Positions 14,953-21,871 of a stretch of DNA of 21,871 nt are shown in pieces. The DNA comes from an uncultured Clostridia bacterium. Lineage in GTDB: Bacteria; Bacillota; Clostridia; Christensenellales; Aristaeellaceae. Positions within the stretch are counted from its first letter, which is position 1. The number at the start of each line of letters is the position of its first letter. Both the position numbers and the translations under genes were made by a program. The notes beneath the pieces are model-generated. The model did no database searches, had not been told where the DNA came from, and was given only the letters and a program-made list of their open reading frames with translations. The DNA lies in contig CAKUFA010000039.1 of NCBI GenBank assembly GCA_934647165.1, positions 1-21,871 of the forward strand, written 5' to 3'.

Positions 14953-16029
14953 TTACTTCACCAGGGTATTCAACGCATCCACAATGGCCGTGGAGGTGAT
15001 GGTCGCGCCGGAAAGCGCATCAACATCTTTCTCCAGCGTAATAGGCAGTTTTTTTCCGATAAACTGCGCCTGAAAATCCGCATCTTCCATCGTCCGCTGA
15101 CCAAAACCGGGGGTCTCTCCGTCCGCCTTGATTGTCAAACCAACAATGACGCCCTCATACAGCTTGGCCGTCACGGTCACGTCGCTTTGGAAGCCTGTGG
15201 CCGTCGCCGTTTCCTCTGTCACAGCAGCGTTCTTCATGGCGGCAATGGCCTCATCCTTTGTTTTCACGTCTGCCTCAAGCGTTTTGATGGTTGCATCCTT
15301 GGCATCGGCAGCCTCCGTGAGGGTTTGCTTTTCCGTTTCCAGCGCGGCGACCTTGGCCGTCAGTTCATCCACCTGTGCTTTCAGTTCATCATTCGGGTTC
15401 GCCGCTGCCACCAGCGCAGCCTGCTCATCCAGCTTGGCTTGCATCTCTTTAACGGTAGCATCGCGTGTTTTCACGGTTTCTTCGCTGGTTGAGAGGGCTT
15501 CTGTCTTCGCCTTCACATCCGCTTCCAGCGCAGCAATGGTGTCCTTGTCAGCCGCTGCGGCGTCAGTAAGCGCCTGCTTTTCGGTTTCCAGCTTTTTCAC
15601 CTGTTCGGTCAGGGTGGTCACCTGCTCGTCAAGGGTCTTCTTCTCTGCTTCCAGCGCGGCAATGCTGTCCTCCGCCGTCGTTCGAGCCGTCCTGGCTCCT
15701 TCAATCTCCTCTGTCAGGGAAGTCTTCTCTGCATTGAGCGCATCCAGCTGCGTCTGCAATTCTGCCTGCCGCGCCGTGGCTTCGTCCAGGCTGGTTTGGG
15801 CTTCCTTGAGCTGATTCTCCACATCAGTCAGCTGATCCTGAAGCGTTTCCTTTTCGGCGGAAGTTGTCTCCCATTGGGTGCGGCTGGCGGTCAGTTCATC
15901 CCGGAGCGACGTGATCTGCGCGTTGAGGTTTGAACGCTGTGCAAAAAGCACCACGGCCAACACCACGGCAATCAGCAGCACTGCGCAAAGCAGGATTAGG
16001 TTGACGTTCTTTTTCTTGGTTTCGGACAT
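14953..16029 (-). CDS. Membrane-anchored coiled-coil protein with C-terminal FMN-binding domain
   Basis: A 358-residue protein: short cytoplasmic tail, one membrane helix (about residues 9-30), a long heptad-rich coiled coil (about 33-268) and a C-terminal FMN_bind domain (about 276-358). The domain carries DALSGAT (Asp337 to Thr343), matching the Dxx[ST]GA[TS] motif on which ApbE attaches FMN to the threonine, as in NqrC/RnfG and related extracytoplasmic electron-transfer proteins. With the predicted topology, the flavin would sit outside the cell on a long stalk. About 40 residues of the coil are repeated (147-188 and 230-271, both starting LETEKQ). The ribosome site AAGGAGGG precedes the ATG. 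No ApbE gene lies in the window. The redox role is inferred. Confidence 0.85.
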   Translation of the reverse strand: MSETKKKNVNLILLCAVLLIAVVLAVVLFAQRSNLNAQITSLRDELTASRTQWETTSAEKETLQDQLTDVENQLKEAQTSLDEATARQAELQTQLDALNAEKTSLTEEIEGARTARTTAEDSIAALEAEKKTLDEQVTTLTEQVKKLETEKQALTDAAAADKDTIAALEADVKAKTEALSTSEETVKTRDATVKEMQAKLDEQAALVAAANPNDELKAQVDELTAKVAALETEKQTLTEAADAKDATIKTLEADVKTKDEAIAAMKNAAVTEETATATGFQSDVTVTAKLYEGVIVGLTIKADGETPGFGQRTMEDADFQAQFIGKKLPITLEKDVDALSGATITSTAIVDALNTLVK

Positions 16030-16130
16030 TGAGCATTCCCTCCTTGCATTTTTCAGTAACGACTATCATCACGCATTCTTTGCGCGATCATCACATTCAA
16101 TCCGCCGGTTCACTGCGTATGCGCTTTTTC

Positions 16131-16157
16131 ACTATACCAGCTTTGCATGGCAAAGCT
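16131..16157 (-). promoter_or_regulatory. Candidate promoter with a dyad operator before the FMN-domain gene
   Basis: An extended -10 (TGG then TATAGT, 16131-16136 on the minus strand) lies about 100 bases before the FMN-domain gene. Immediately upstream a perfect dyad, AGCTTTGC / GCAAAGCT with a three-base centre (16139-16157), fills the spacer. It also begins right after the stop codon of the preceding gene. No good -35 box is visible, so an activator or repressor site is possible. Confidence 0.45.
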
Positions 16158-16607
16158 TTATTGTTCCTCCCGGAGGGTCTGTTCAAGGCTTTCCTTTTGA
16201 TTTTTGAGCGCCCTCACTTCCGCTTCCAGGGCTTGCTGCTTTTCCTGTGCCAGTTTTGCTTCCTCCAGGCACTGCGCCAGCTGGGTTTCCAGTTCGGCCT
16301 TTTCGCTGCGCAGCTGCTTGCGCTGTGCCTTCAAATCCGTCACCGTTGCCTGTGCAGTCTCGGCAAGCGGCCGTGTTTTTTCCAGCTCCGCCTGGGCTTC
16401 CGGCAACGCGGCCGTCACCTGATCGTATTCATACTGCTGCTTGCGCTCGCGCTGGCGGCTGGTGTTCAGGCTCCGCGTCAGATCTTCCACCTGCGCTCTG
16501 AGTCCAACCTGTTCCACTGTGCAGAAAGCAATAACCCCGCACACAAACAACATCACAGCCGTGAACAGTGCCCGGAACCAACCAGGCATCGTCGCATCAT
16601 GGCGCAT
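16158..16607 (-). CDS. Single-pass membrane coiled-coil protein
   Basis: A 149-residue protein with a short N terminus, one membrane segment (about residues 10-29, WFRALFTAVMLFVCGVIAFC) and a heptad-rich coiled coil for the rest, rich in Glu, Gln, Lys and Arg. No catalytic motif is visible. The start at 16607 is chosen because GGGAGG lies upstream of it, while the ATG at 16637 has no ribosome site and nearly coincides with the predicted transcription start. Topology and composition mirror the stalk of the FMN-domain protein just downstream, with which it probably shares expression. A FtsB/FtsL-like or structural partner role is conceivable but unsupported. Confidence 0.7.
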   Translation of the reverse strand: MRHDATMPGWFRALFTAVMLFVCGVIAFCTVEQVGLRAQVEDLTRSLNTSRQRERKQQYEYDQVTAALPEAQAELEKTRPLAETAQATVTDLKAQRKQLRSEKAELETQLAQCLEEAKLAQEKQQALEAEVRALKNQKESLEQTLREEQ

Positions 16608-16645
16608 CAGTCCTAATTTCCTCCCAGAAACAATCATTTTTTATT

Positions 16646-16674
16646 ATTGTATCACATTCCCACGAAAAAGAAAA
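16646..16674 (-). promoter_or_regulatory. Candidate promoter of the coiled-coil gene
   Basis: Minus-strand extended -10 TGA-TACAAT (-10 at 16646-16651) with TTTTCT (16669-16674) 17 bases upstream. The -35 is poor. Transcription would begin near 16639, which favours the internal ATG at 16607. Confidence 0.45.
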
Positions 16675-16735
16675 GCGCCGCTCTCCTTTTCCCGTAAATT
16701 TTCTGACTGGTTTTCCCAAAATCAGAATTTGTACC

Positions 16736-16764
16736 TTGACCGAATTTTTCCTCTTTGTTATGCT
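16736..16764 (+). promoter_or_regulatory. SigA-type promoter of degV
   Basis: TTGACC (16736-16741), 17-base spacer and TATGCT (16759-16764), ending 29 bases before the degV ATG. This is one of the best promoter matches in the window. Confidence 0.65.
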
Positions 16765-16793
16765 GGAGGAACCACAGGTCAAGGAGGCTGACT

Positions 16794-17663
16794 ATGTATT
16801 GGATCGTCACGGATTCCACGTCCGATCTTCCCCTGAGTTACCTTGAGCAGCACGAGAAGCTCAAAGTGGTCAATATGTCCTACATCATGGATGGCAAAAG
16901 CTATGTGCCTGACGGTACCGTTGAAGGCAGCCGGGCCATTTATGCCGCATTGCGTGATGGCAAGGTCATCACCACAGCGCAGATTAACTGCGCGGAATGG
17001 AAGGAGCATTTCCGCCAGCTTCTGGATGCCGGTGAGGATGTGCTGGCCATTGTTTTTTCCAGTGGTCTTTCCGGCACCTGCGCAGCAGCCATGCAAGCTG
17101 CCGAAGAATTGCGTCCCCAGTATCCCGATCGGCAGATCGCCGTGGTGGACAGCCTGAGCGCCTCCATGGGTGAAGGACTGCTGGTCCATTATGTGCTGAA
17201 GAACCGCGACAATGGTATGTCGCTTACCGACAACGCTGCCTGGGCCGAACAGAACCGGCTGAATATGGTGCACTGGTTCACCGTGGATGACCTGCTCTTT
17301 CTCAAGCGCGGCGGACGTGTTTCCGCTGCCAGCGCTTATCTTGGCACCATGATTAAAATCAAGCCTATCCTGAATGTGGATGAGGAAGGTCACCTGATCC
17401 CCCGCGAGAAAGTGCAGGGACGCAAGCGCAGTCTCCGCGCACTGGCTGACAAGGTCGCGGAATATGCCGTAGCGCCCGCTGGGCAGACGATCTTCATCAG
17501 CCACGGCGACTGCGAAGACGAGGCCAATGTGCTGGCTGATATGCTCCGTGAACGCCTTGGCATCAAGGAAATTCTGACCGGCTACATCGGCCCCATCGTG
17601 GGCAGCCATTCAGGCCCCGGCACGGTTGCCGTGTTCTTCGTGGGTGACGGACGTAAGCACTGA
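16794..17663 (+). CDS. DegV-family fatty-acid-binding protein
   Basis: A 289-residue cytoplasmic protein of the DegV (FakB-like) family, which binds a fatty acid so that a kinase (FakA) can phosphorylate it for phospholipid synthesis. Family landmarks are readable: IVTDSTSDLP at the N terminus, the VITTAQIN segment (in place of the usual TSQPS), VFSSGLSGTCAAAMQAA, VVDSLSASMGEGL, FLKRGGRVSAASAYLG, IKIKPILNVDEEG and the C-terminal IGPIVGSHSGPGTVAVFF. The start at 16794 follows AAGGAGG (16780-16786); an upstream in-frame ATG at 16755 overlaps the -10 box and is rejected. It is monocistronic, with its own promoter and terminator. No FakA gene is nearby. Confidence 0.9.
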   Translation: MYWIVTDSTSDLPLSYLEQHEKLKVVNMSYIMDGKSYVPDGTVEGSRAIYAALRDGKVITTAQINCAEWKEHFRQLLDAGEDVLAIVFSSGLSGTCAAAMQAAEELRPQYPDRQIAVVDSLSASMGEGLLVHYVLKNRDNGMSLTDNAAWAEQNRLNMVHWFTVDDLLFLKRGGRVSAASAYLGTMIKIKPILNVDEEGHLIPREKVQGRKRSLRALADKVAEYAVAPAGQTIFISHGDCEDEANVLADMLRERLGIKEILTGYIGPIVGSHSGPGTVAVFFVGDGRKH

Positions 17664-17689
17664 TTTCCAACATACAACAAAATCTATGC

Positions 17690-17728
17690 AACCGGGGACG
17701 GCTGAGAACACCGCCGTTCCCGGTTTTT
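17690..17728 (+). terminator. Rho-independent terminator of degV
   Basis: AACCGGGGACGGC (17690-17702) pairs with GCCGTTCCCGGTT (17713-17725) over 13 base pairs with one wobble, followed by a T-run to 17728. It lies 26 bases after the degV stop. Confidence 0.85.
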
Positions 17729-17744
17729 GTATCAAAAACACCTG

Positions 17745-18576
17745 TGTCTTTTTATCCGTTTATAGCCGCATGCGACGCGCTATGTTTGGCCGCGGTTTTC
17801 CGCAGCCGGTAATCCATCTGCTTTGCCGCAAACTGAACAATGATCGTCATCGCCATGCCAACCCCGGCGGCGACCAGGATATCGCAGCGTTTCTCTGGCA
17901 CGGTCATGCTTGTCTGCACCAATGCACTGCGCCCCAAGCGCGGACACAGTGGACAGCATGGACAATGGTACCAGAAACAGAAACGAGATGATTTTTTTCA
18001 CAATACCAACGGCAGCAGAATCTGCCAGTCCTCGCCCGTTTGCAATTACTGTGATGAGGATAAAGACGATCTGAATGAGCCCACCCTGTGCGGCAACCGG
18101 TATACCGATGCGCAGGATTTGCCCCATGACCGCGCGTCTCGGTCAGAAATCCCGTCTGGTGATCGTCACGTCTCCCGCTCCTCTTGGCAGCATCCACAGC
18201 GCCGCACCGACACGAACTGCCTGAGCCAGCGTCATTCCCAGCGCGACGCCCGCCGTTGCTGCCAATGCAAACATGGAAAACAGCGTCGCTGTGTTGCCAA
18301 CGTACTGCCCAGCGCCATTTCGATCCCCTGCACCAACCGCTTGCCCAATGCACACCATGGAGCCCATGGCAAGCCCAACGATCATCACCGTGACCATATG
18401 CATATGCATGGCCTAGCTGCCAACGGATACGGCCGTAGTGCCGGCAGCACCTTCAAATTGCCCGATAATCAGCAAATCCGCCAGGCCGTAAGGTGTCTGC
18501 GAAAAAATAATAGGTGCAGCAGGAAAAACACGGCCACGTTTTTCCACACGCTGCCCTCTGTCATCTTCCGCTGCAT
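17745..18576 (-). pseudogene. Degraded, truncated MATE-family efflux transporter gene
   Basis: Pieces of a MATE (NorM/DinF-type) transporter lie in order on the minus strand. They are MTEGSVWKNVAVFF at the start, FSQTPYGLADLLIIGQFEG, HMVTVMIVGLAMGSMV, then GQAVGAGDRNGAGQYVGNTA, QILRIGIPVAAQGGLIQI, VGIVKKIISFLFLVPLSM and GVGMAMTIIVQFAAKQM. They are broken by an in-frame TAG at 18413-18415, an in-frame TGA at 18143-18145, a frame change near 18530 and another near 17890. Both nonsense codons fit C-to-T changes. Homology stops after about 280 codons, so the C-terminal part of a roughly 450-residue transporter is missing. The original ATG is probably at 18576, 16 bases after acpS, with AAAGGAC as ribosome site. 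Confidence 0.85.
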
Positions 18577-18591
18577 GTTTTCTGTCCTTTC

Positions 18592-18960
18592 TCATTTGCT
18601 TTGCCACACGCACACGGCCGCCGCCATGCCGTCTTCATGCGTGATGGACAGCATGGCGCTTCCGCCCTGAAGACACTCGGCTGCGCGGCCTGTGAGTGTA
18701 TACTGCGGCGCTCCGTCTGCGGTGTGCGTCACCCCAATATCGTGCATGGGCAGAGCAAGACCCCTTCCCAGCGCCTTAAGCAGCGCTTCCTTTGCGGCAA
18801 AAATTCCCGACATGCTCTGCGCAGCGCACTGGCCACGGCCACGAATATACGCTGCCTCTTCCGGGGTAAAATACCGTGCGAGAAAGCGATCATCCGCAAG
18901 CAGCGGTTCCATTCGTGCAATTTCGCACAGATCAATGCCGATGCCCAGCACCTTACACAT
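18592..18960 (-). CDS. acpS: Holo-[acyl-carrier-protein] synthase
   Basis: A 122-residue enzyme that transfers 4'-phosphopantetheine from CoA to apo-acyl carrier protein, activating fatty acid synthesis. The N-terminal VLGIGIDLCEIARME contains metal-binding Asp10. The AAKEALLKALG motif includes Glu58, followed by GLALPMHDIGV and the C-terminal LSITHEDGMAAAVCV. Length is normal. Its ATG overlaps the end of birA by eight bases, so the two are coupled. The broken MATE gene follows directly. Its substrate CoA links it to coaE elsewhere in the window. Confidence 0.95.
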   Translation of the reverse strand: MCKVLGIGIDLCEIARMEPLLADDRFLARYFTPEEAAYIRGRGQCAAQSMSGIFAAKEALLKALGRGLALPMHDIGVTHTADGAPQYTLTGRAAECLQGGSAMLSITHEDGMAAAVCVWQSK

Positions 18961-19918
18961 ACCCCATCACCCCGCGCACGGATACATCGCCGGACAGAAC
19001 TCGATGCAGCTGCCCCTCGTCATCCCGCACAAGAAGCGCGCCTGTTTCGTCAATGGCTTCCGCCGTGCCAAGCAGCGATACGCTGCCCGTCACCTGCACC
19101 CGTTTGCCAAGCGTGCAGCTGTTTTTCACATATTCCGCCTCAATAGCGGCAAAACCACCTTCCTCCAGGCGGTCTATCAGTCCCTCTAACGCTTCAAGAT
19201 AGTGCACCACAATATCCCGCCGTTTAGGCAAGGGGGCAAATTCCTCCACGGAAATTGCGCGTTCTGCCAGTTCCGGCGGATAGGCGCCGCGGCGCATATT
19301 CAGCCCAGTGCCCACAACCACGTACTCAATAGCATCCGGATCTGCGCCCAATTCCAGCAAAATGCCGCAGATCTTTTTTCCTCCGTGCACAAGGTCATTG
19401 GGCCACTTGATGACGCATGCCTCCCCTGAAACCTCCTGCACTGCTCGTGCCATGGCCATGGCCGCGCAAAGGGTGATGAGCGGCGCCTGATCAGGTTTGA
19501 TGTGCGGGCGCAGCAGCACGGACATCCACAAGCCCTGCCCCGCAGGGCTCACCCACCGGCGTCCCAGCCTTCCTTTTCCCGCCGTCTGGCATTCAGCCAG
19601 GCACAGGCTGCCGTCCGGCGCCCCCTGCATGGCCATCTGCTTCACCTGGGTGTTGGTGGAATCCGTTTCCGCTAGATAGCGGTTTTCACCACGGCCAAGG
19701 CGCGTTGTGGTCAGGCTGCCCGTCCACAATTCCGGCGCAAGGCTGTCACCGCTGATGAGCCGGTAGCCGCGCTTTCCGCCGCTTTCAATCTGCCATCCCT
19801 GCTCCCGCAGGGCATTGATGCGCTTCCACACCGCCGCACGGCTCACACCCAGCTCCCGACTGATTTCCTCACCGGACACATACTTTCCCTCGGACAGAAT
19901 TTCCACAATGCTCCGCAT
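18953..19918 (-). CDS. birA: Bifunctional biotin-protein ligase / biotin repressor
   Basis: A 321-residue protein. The N-terminal winged helix-turn-helix (about residues 1-60, EEISRELGVSRAAVWKRINALREQGW) marks it as the repressor-type BirA. The ligase domain has GKGRLGRRW (114-122), KWPND (171-175) and KKICGIL (181-187), which bind biotinyl-AMP and ATP, and a C-terminal SH3-like domain ending in RVLSGDVSVRG. It biotinylates acetyl-CoA carboxylase and probably represses biotin genes; none of those genes lies in the window. A short AGGT ribosome site precedes the ATG. It is transcribed with acpS. Confidence 0.95.
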   Translation of the reverse strand: MRSIVEILSEGKYVSGEEISRELGVSRAAVWKRINALREQGWQIESGGKRGYRLISGDSLAPELWTGSLTTTRLGRGENRYLAETDSTNTQVKQMAMQGAPDGSLCLAECQTAGKGRLGRRWVSPAGQGLWMSVLLRPHIKPDQAPLITLCAAMAMARAVQEVSGEACVIKWPNDLVHGGKKICGILLELGADPDAIEYVVVGTGLNMRRGAYPPELAERAISVEEFAPLPKRRDIVVHYLEALEGLIDRLEEGGFAAIEAEYVKNSCTLGKRVQVTGSVSLLGTAEAIDETGALLVRDDEGQLHRVLSGDVSVRGVMGYV

Positions 19919-20027
19919 ACGCTACCTCGCATAATTCACGCAAATTGTTACAATGATGTCGCAGCCCTGGAAGCCTGCTCACATCTGCTATTGTAGCGCA
20001 TCCGCATTGCAAAGGCAAGGAAAACCC

Positions 20028-20056
20028 TTGATTTAAGGCTGCAAATTGGTTATACT
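20028..20056 (+). promoter_or_regulatory. SigA-type promoter of the moxR-DUF58 operon
   Basis: TTGATT (20028-20033), 17-base spacer and TATACT (20051-20056), ending 40 bases before the moxR ATG at 20097. The 178-base gap to birA (19919-20096) holds this promoter and a short dyad ATTGT-T-ACAAT, and no gene. Confidence 0.65.
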
Positions 20057-20096
20057 GTTTTGGTATCTTTTTTGTTTTTCAAGGAGGAATGGCGCC

Positions 20097-21041
20097 ATGC
20101 AGGAACCCGGGCGGATGATTTATGCCTTGCAGCAAAATATCGCCAAGGCCATCGTCGGCAAGGAAGAAGCCATCGAATATGCGTTGATTGCGCTTTTATG
20201 CAAGGGGCATGTGCTCATTGAGGACGTGCCCGGCGTTGGCAAAACCACGTTGGCAAGCGCGCTGGCCAAATCGCTGGACTGCTCGTTCAAGCGCATCCAG
20301 TTTACCCCCGACCTGATGCCCTCGGATGTAACCGGCTTCACATTGGTGAATTTCAAAACCGGGGAAATGGAATTTAAGCCCGGCGCGGTGATGAGCCAGA
20401 TTGTGCTTGCAGATGAAATTAACCGCACAAGTCCCAAAACCCAGTCCGCACTGTTGGAGGTCATGGAGGAGCACCAGGTGACAGTGGATGGTATAACGCA
20501 TCCCCTGCCCCGTCCCTTCTGCGTGCTGGCCACCCAAAACCCCGGAGAATTTGTGGGCACCTATCCCCTGCCCGAAGCGCAAATGGATCGCTTTTTCCTG
20601 CGCATATCCATCGGCTATCCCACCATTGAACAGGAGATGGACGTGTTGGAGCGCTACTCAGGCGCTGTGAAGCCCATGGCAACCATTGAACCCGTGTGCA
20701 CCGCGCAGGATGTGATCGAAATGCAGGAGCAAGTTGCGCAGATCTACTGCTCGCCCGAGGTTCGCTCTTATGTGGCCACGCTTGTTGCCGCAACCCGGCA
20801 GGATCCCGCGCTGACGCTTGGTGCCTCCACCCGTGCAGCCATTGCGCTGATCCATGGGGCGCAGGCCTGTGCGCTGCTGGATGGCCGGGATTTCATCCTG
20901 CCGGAGGACGTGCAGCACATGGCGCTGCCAGTGCTTGCGCACCGTCTGGTGCTCAACCCCGAAGCCCGCATGAAGGGTGTGACCGCCAAGCAGGTGCTGA
21001 TCAACATTCTTCAGAATGTGACGGTACCTGTAAAGCTATGA
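20097..21041 (+). CDS. MoxR-family AAA+ ATPase
   Basis: A 314-residue AAA+ ATPase of the MoxR/RavA group, thought to act as a chaperone for assembly or metal loading of partner proteins. Walker A is GVGKT within IEDVPGVGKTT (residues 41-51) and Walker B is IVLADEINR (102-110). Further landmarks are TPDLMPSDVTGF, ATQNPGEFVGTYPLPEAQMDRF (sensor 1 and arginine-finger region) and the C-terminal LGASTRAAIALIHGAQACALL. The ATG at 20097 follows AAGGAGG (20081-20087) by nine bases; an upstream ATG at 20046 lies at the -10 box and is rejected. It overlaps the DUF58 gene by ATGA, the standard MoxR-DUF58 pairing. Confidence 0.93.
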   Translation: MQEPGRMIYALQQNIAKAIVGKEEAIEYALIALLCKGHVLIEDVPGVGKTTLASALAKSLDCSFKRIQFTPDLMPSDVTGFTLVNFKTGEMEFKPGAVMSQIVLADEINRTSPKTQSALLEVMEEHQVTVDGITHPLPRPFCVLATQNPGEFVGTYPLPEAQMDRFFLRISIGYPTIEQEMDVLERYSGAVKPMATIEPVCTAQDVIEMQEQVAQIYCSPEVRSYVATLVAATRQDPALTLGASTRAAIALIHGAQACALLDGRDFILPEDVQHMALPVLAHRLVLNPEARMKGVTAKQVLINILQNVTVPVKL

Positions 21042-21871
21042 AAATGCGTCTGACCCTGCCTGTTGTAATGATGTTCGCACTGTTGCTGGCGGCCTTTTCC
21101 ACAGGCAGTCCCATCTTCTTTATGGCCGCCGTGCTGATCCTGCTTGCGATGATTTTTGGCTTTGTCAGCGTATGGCAGGCTGCCAGAACCCTGACCATCC
21201 ACAGCGACCTGAGCGGGCGCACCGTGCACCGCGGCGACAATGTGACGTTGAGCGTAACCGTGCACCATCGCGGTTTTTTACCCATTGCGCCCATTCTGCT
21301 TGAACTGGCCGCTACACCGGATATGCCTGAAACAGCCGTACGCCTGAAAGACGCGCCAGGCAAGCGTCAGCACCTGACGCTGCCTTTCCACGCCGCCCAT
21401 GTGGGCGCATGCACGCCGGGTGTAAAGTCCTGCACGGTGGAAGATCTCTTCGGCCTGTTCTCCCGCCGAATCATTCCGCATGCCGAGCAGGGCGAATTGC
21501 TTGTACTGCCTTTTCCTTTCCCTGTTGAGGATTTGACCTACGCCCCCGGAGACTCCGGCTTTGAAACCCTGGCGCGCGCCACCGAGGACGTAACCAATCC
21601 CAGCGATGTGCGCGCTTATCAAAGCGGAGACGCGTTGAAGAAGATTCACTGGAAACTGTCACTGCGCAAAGGCGAATTGATGGTGCGCCGCTTCGAAGAG
21701 CCGGTGTTGCCTGAGGCGCTTGTGCTGATGGATTGCTCCGCACCGCCCACTTGGGGACACCCGGACGCCGAAGCTGATGTGCGCGATACACTGCTGGAAA
21801 CCGCCGCCGCCGTGATGGCGCAGCAGATGCGATCCGACCATGCGGTTCGTTTGCCCCTGCTTGGCGCACAC
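21038..21871 (+). CDS. DUF58-family membrane protein (partial, 3' end off window)
   Basis: An open frame of 278 codons begins at the ATG overlapping the moxR stop (ATGA, 21038-21041) and runs off the window. Two hydrophobic segments near the start (about residues 7-18 and 25-44) suggest a membrane anchor. The DUF58 signature is clear: DVRAYQSGDALKKIHWKLSL followed by GELMVRRFEEP, then the hydrophobic VLVLMD-like strand (EALVLMDCSA) that begins the von Willebrand-like domain. MoxR-DUF58 pairs are often followed by transglutaminase-like proteins, and the rest of this operon lies outside the window. Confidence 0.9.
   Translation, partial: MKMRLTLPVVMMFALLLAAFSTGSPIFFMAAVLILLAMIFGFVSVWQAARTLTIHSDLSGRTVHRGDNVTLSVTVHHRGFLPIAPILLELAATPDMPETAVRLKDAPGKRQHLTLPFHAAHVGACTPGVKSCTVEDLFGLFSRRIIPHAEQGELLVLPFPFPVEDLTYAPGDSGFETLARATEDVTNPSDVRAYQSGDALKKIHWKLSLRKGELMVRRFEEPVLPEALVLMDCSAPPTWGHPDAEADVRDTLLETAAAVMAQQMRSDHAVRLPLLGAH

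Noticed and set aside
16779..17609. 276-codon minus-strand frame opposite degV
   Set aside because: It is antisense to an intact DegV protein with a promoter, ribosome site and terminator on the other strand.
17840..18670. 276-codon plus-strand frame across the broken MATE gene
   Set aside because: Its composition (many Cys, His, Arg) and lack of ribosome site suggest chance. The minus strand holds clear MATE remnants.
19919..20096. Possible BirA operator upstream of birA
   Set aside because: Only a short ATTGT-T-ACAAT dyad is present; the two spaced half-sites (TTGTAAACC-type with a long gap) expected for biotin operators are not found.

Overview
The window looks like chromosomal DNA from a moderately GC-rich Firmicute, most likely a Clostridia-type anaerobe. 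Almost every gene has a strong AAGGAGG-type ribosome site, several promoters look SigA-like (TTGACC-N17-TATGCT before degV, TTGATT-N17-TATACT before moxR), and the gene content (MrfA/MrfB, XpaC/TelA, DegV, AcpS, BirA) is typical of that phylum. No rRNA, tRNA, CRISPR array or phage genes were seen. The species cannot be named from sequence alone.

Layout. 1-233 (-): start of a response regulator cut by the window edge. 510-4746 (+): a three-gene operon, a MrfA-type DEAH helicase, a MrfB-type DEDDh exonuclease and a TPR protein, which looks like a DNA repair unit. 4847-5556 (+): an ECF sigma factor coupled by ATGA to a 60-residue single-pass membrane protein. 5599-6243 (+): signal peptidase I, followed by a bidirectional terminator. 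6290-6457: a 160-bp fold-back MITE-like element wedged between that terminator and the stop codon of a convergent AEC-family transporter (6459-7397, -). 7599-7931 (+): a small cupin protein. 8069-11152 (-): dephospho-CoA kinase, a membrane-anchored lytic transglycosylase and a peptide-type solute-binding protein; the last two overlap by 83 bases.

11265-14669 (-): a four-gene envelope cluster, XpaC-like, TelA-like, LemA-like and TPM-domain, with two candidate promoters upstream. 14953-16607 (-): two single-pass coiled-coil proteins. The downstream one ends in an FMN-binding domain with a covalent flavinylation motif, which is the most unusual protein here. 16794-17663 (+): DegV with its own promoter and terminator. 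17745-18576 (-): a broken MATE transporter gene carrying two nonsense codons and two frame changes. 18592-19918 (-): birA and acpS, overlapping. 20097-21871 (+): MoxR ATPase followed by a DUF58 protein cut by the window edge.

Most of the window is housekeeping and envelope-related. The parts that best repay attention are the coiled-coil/FMN pair, the minimal ECF module, the MITE-like element and the XpaC-TelA-LemA-TPM cluster. I did not find a clearly novel defence or mobile gene system.
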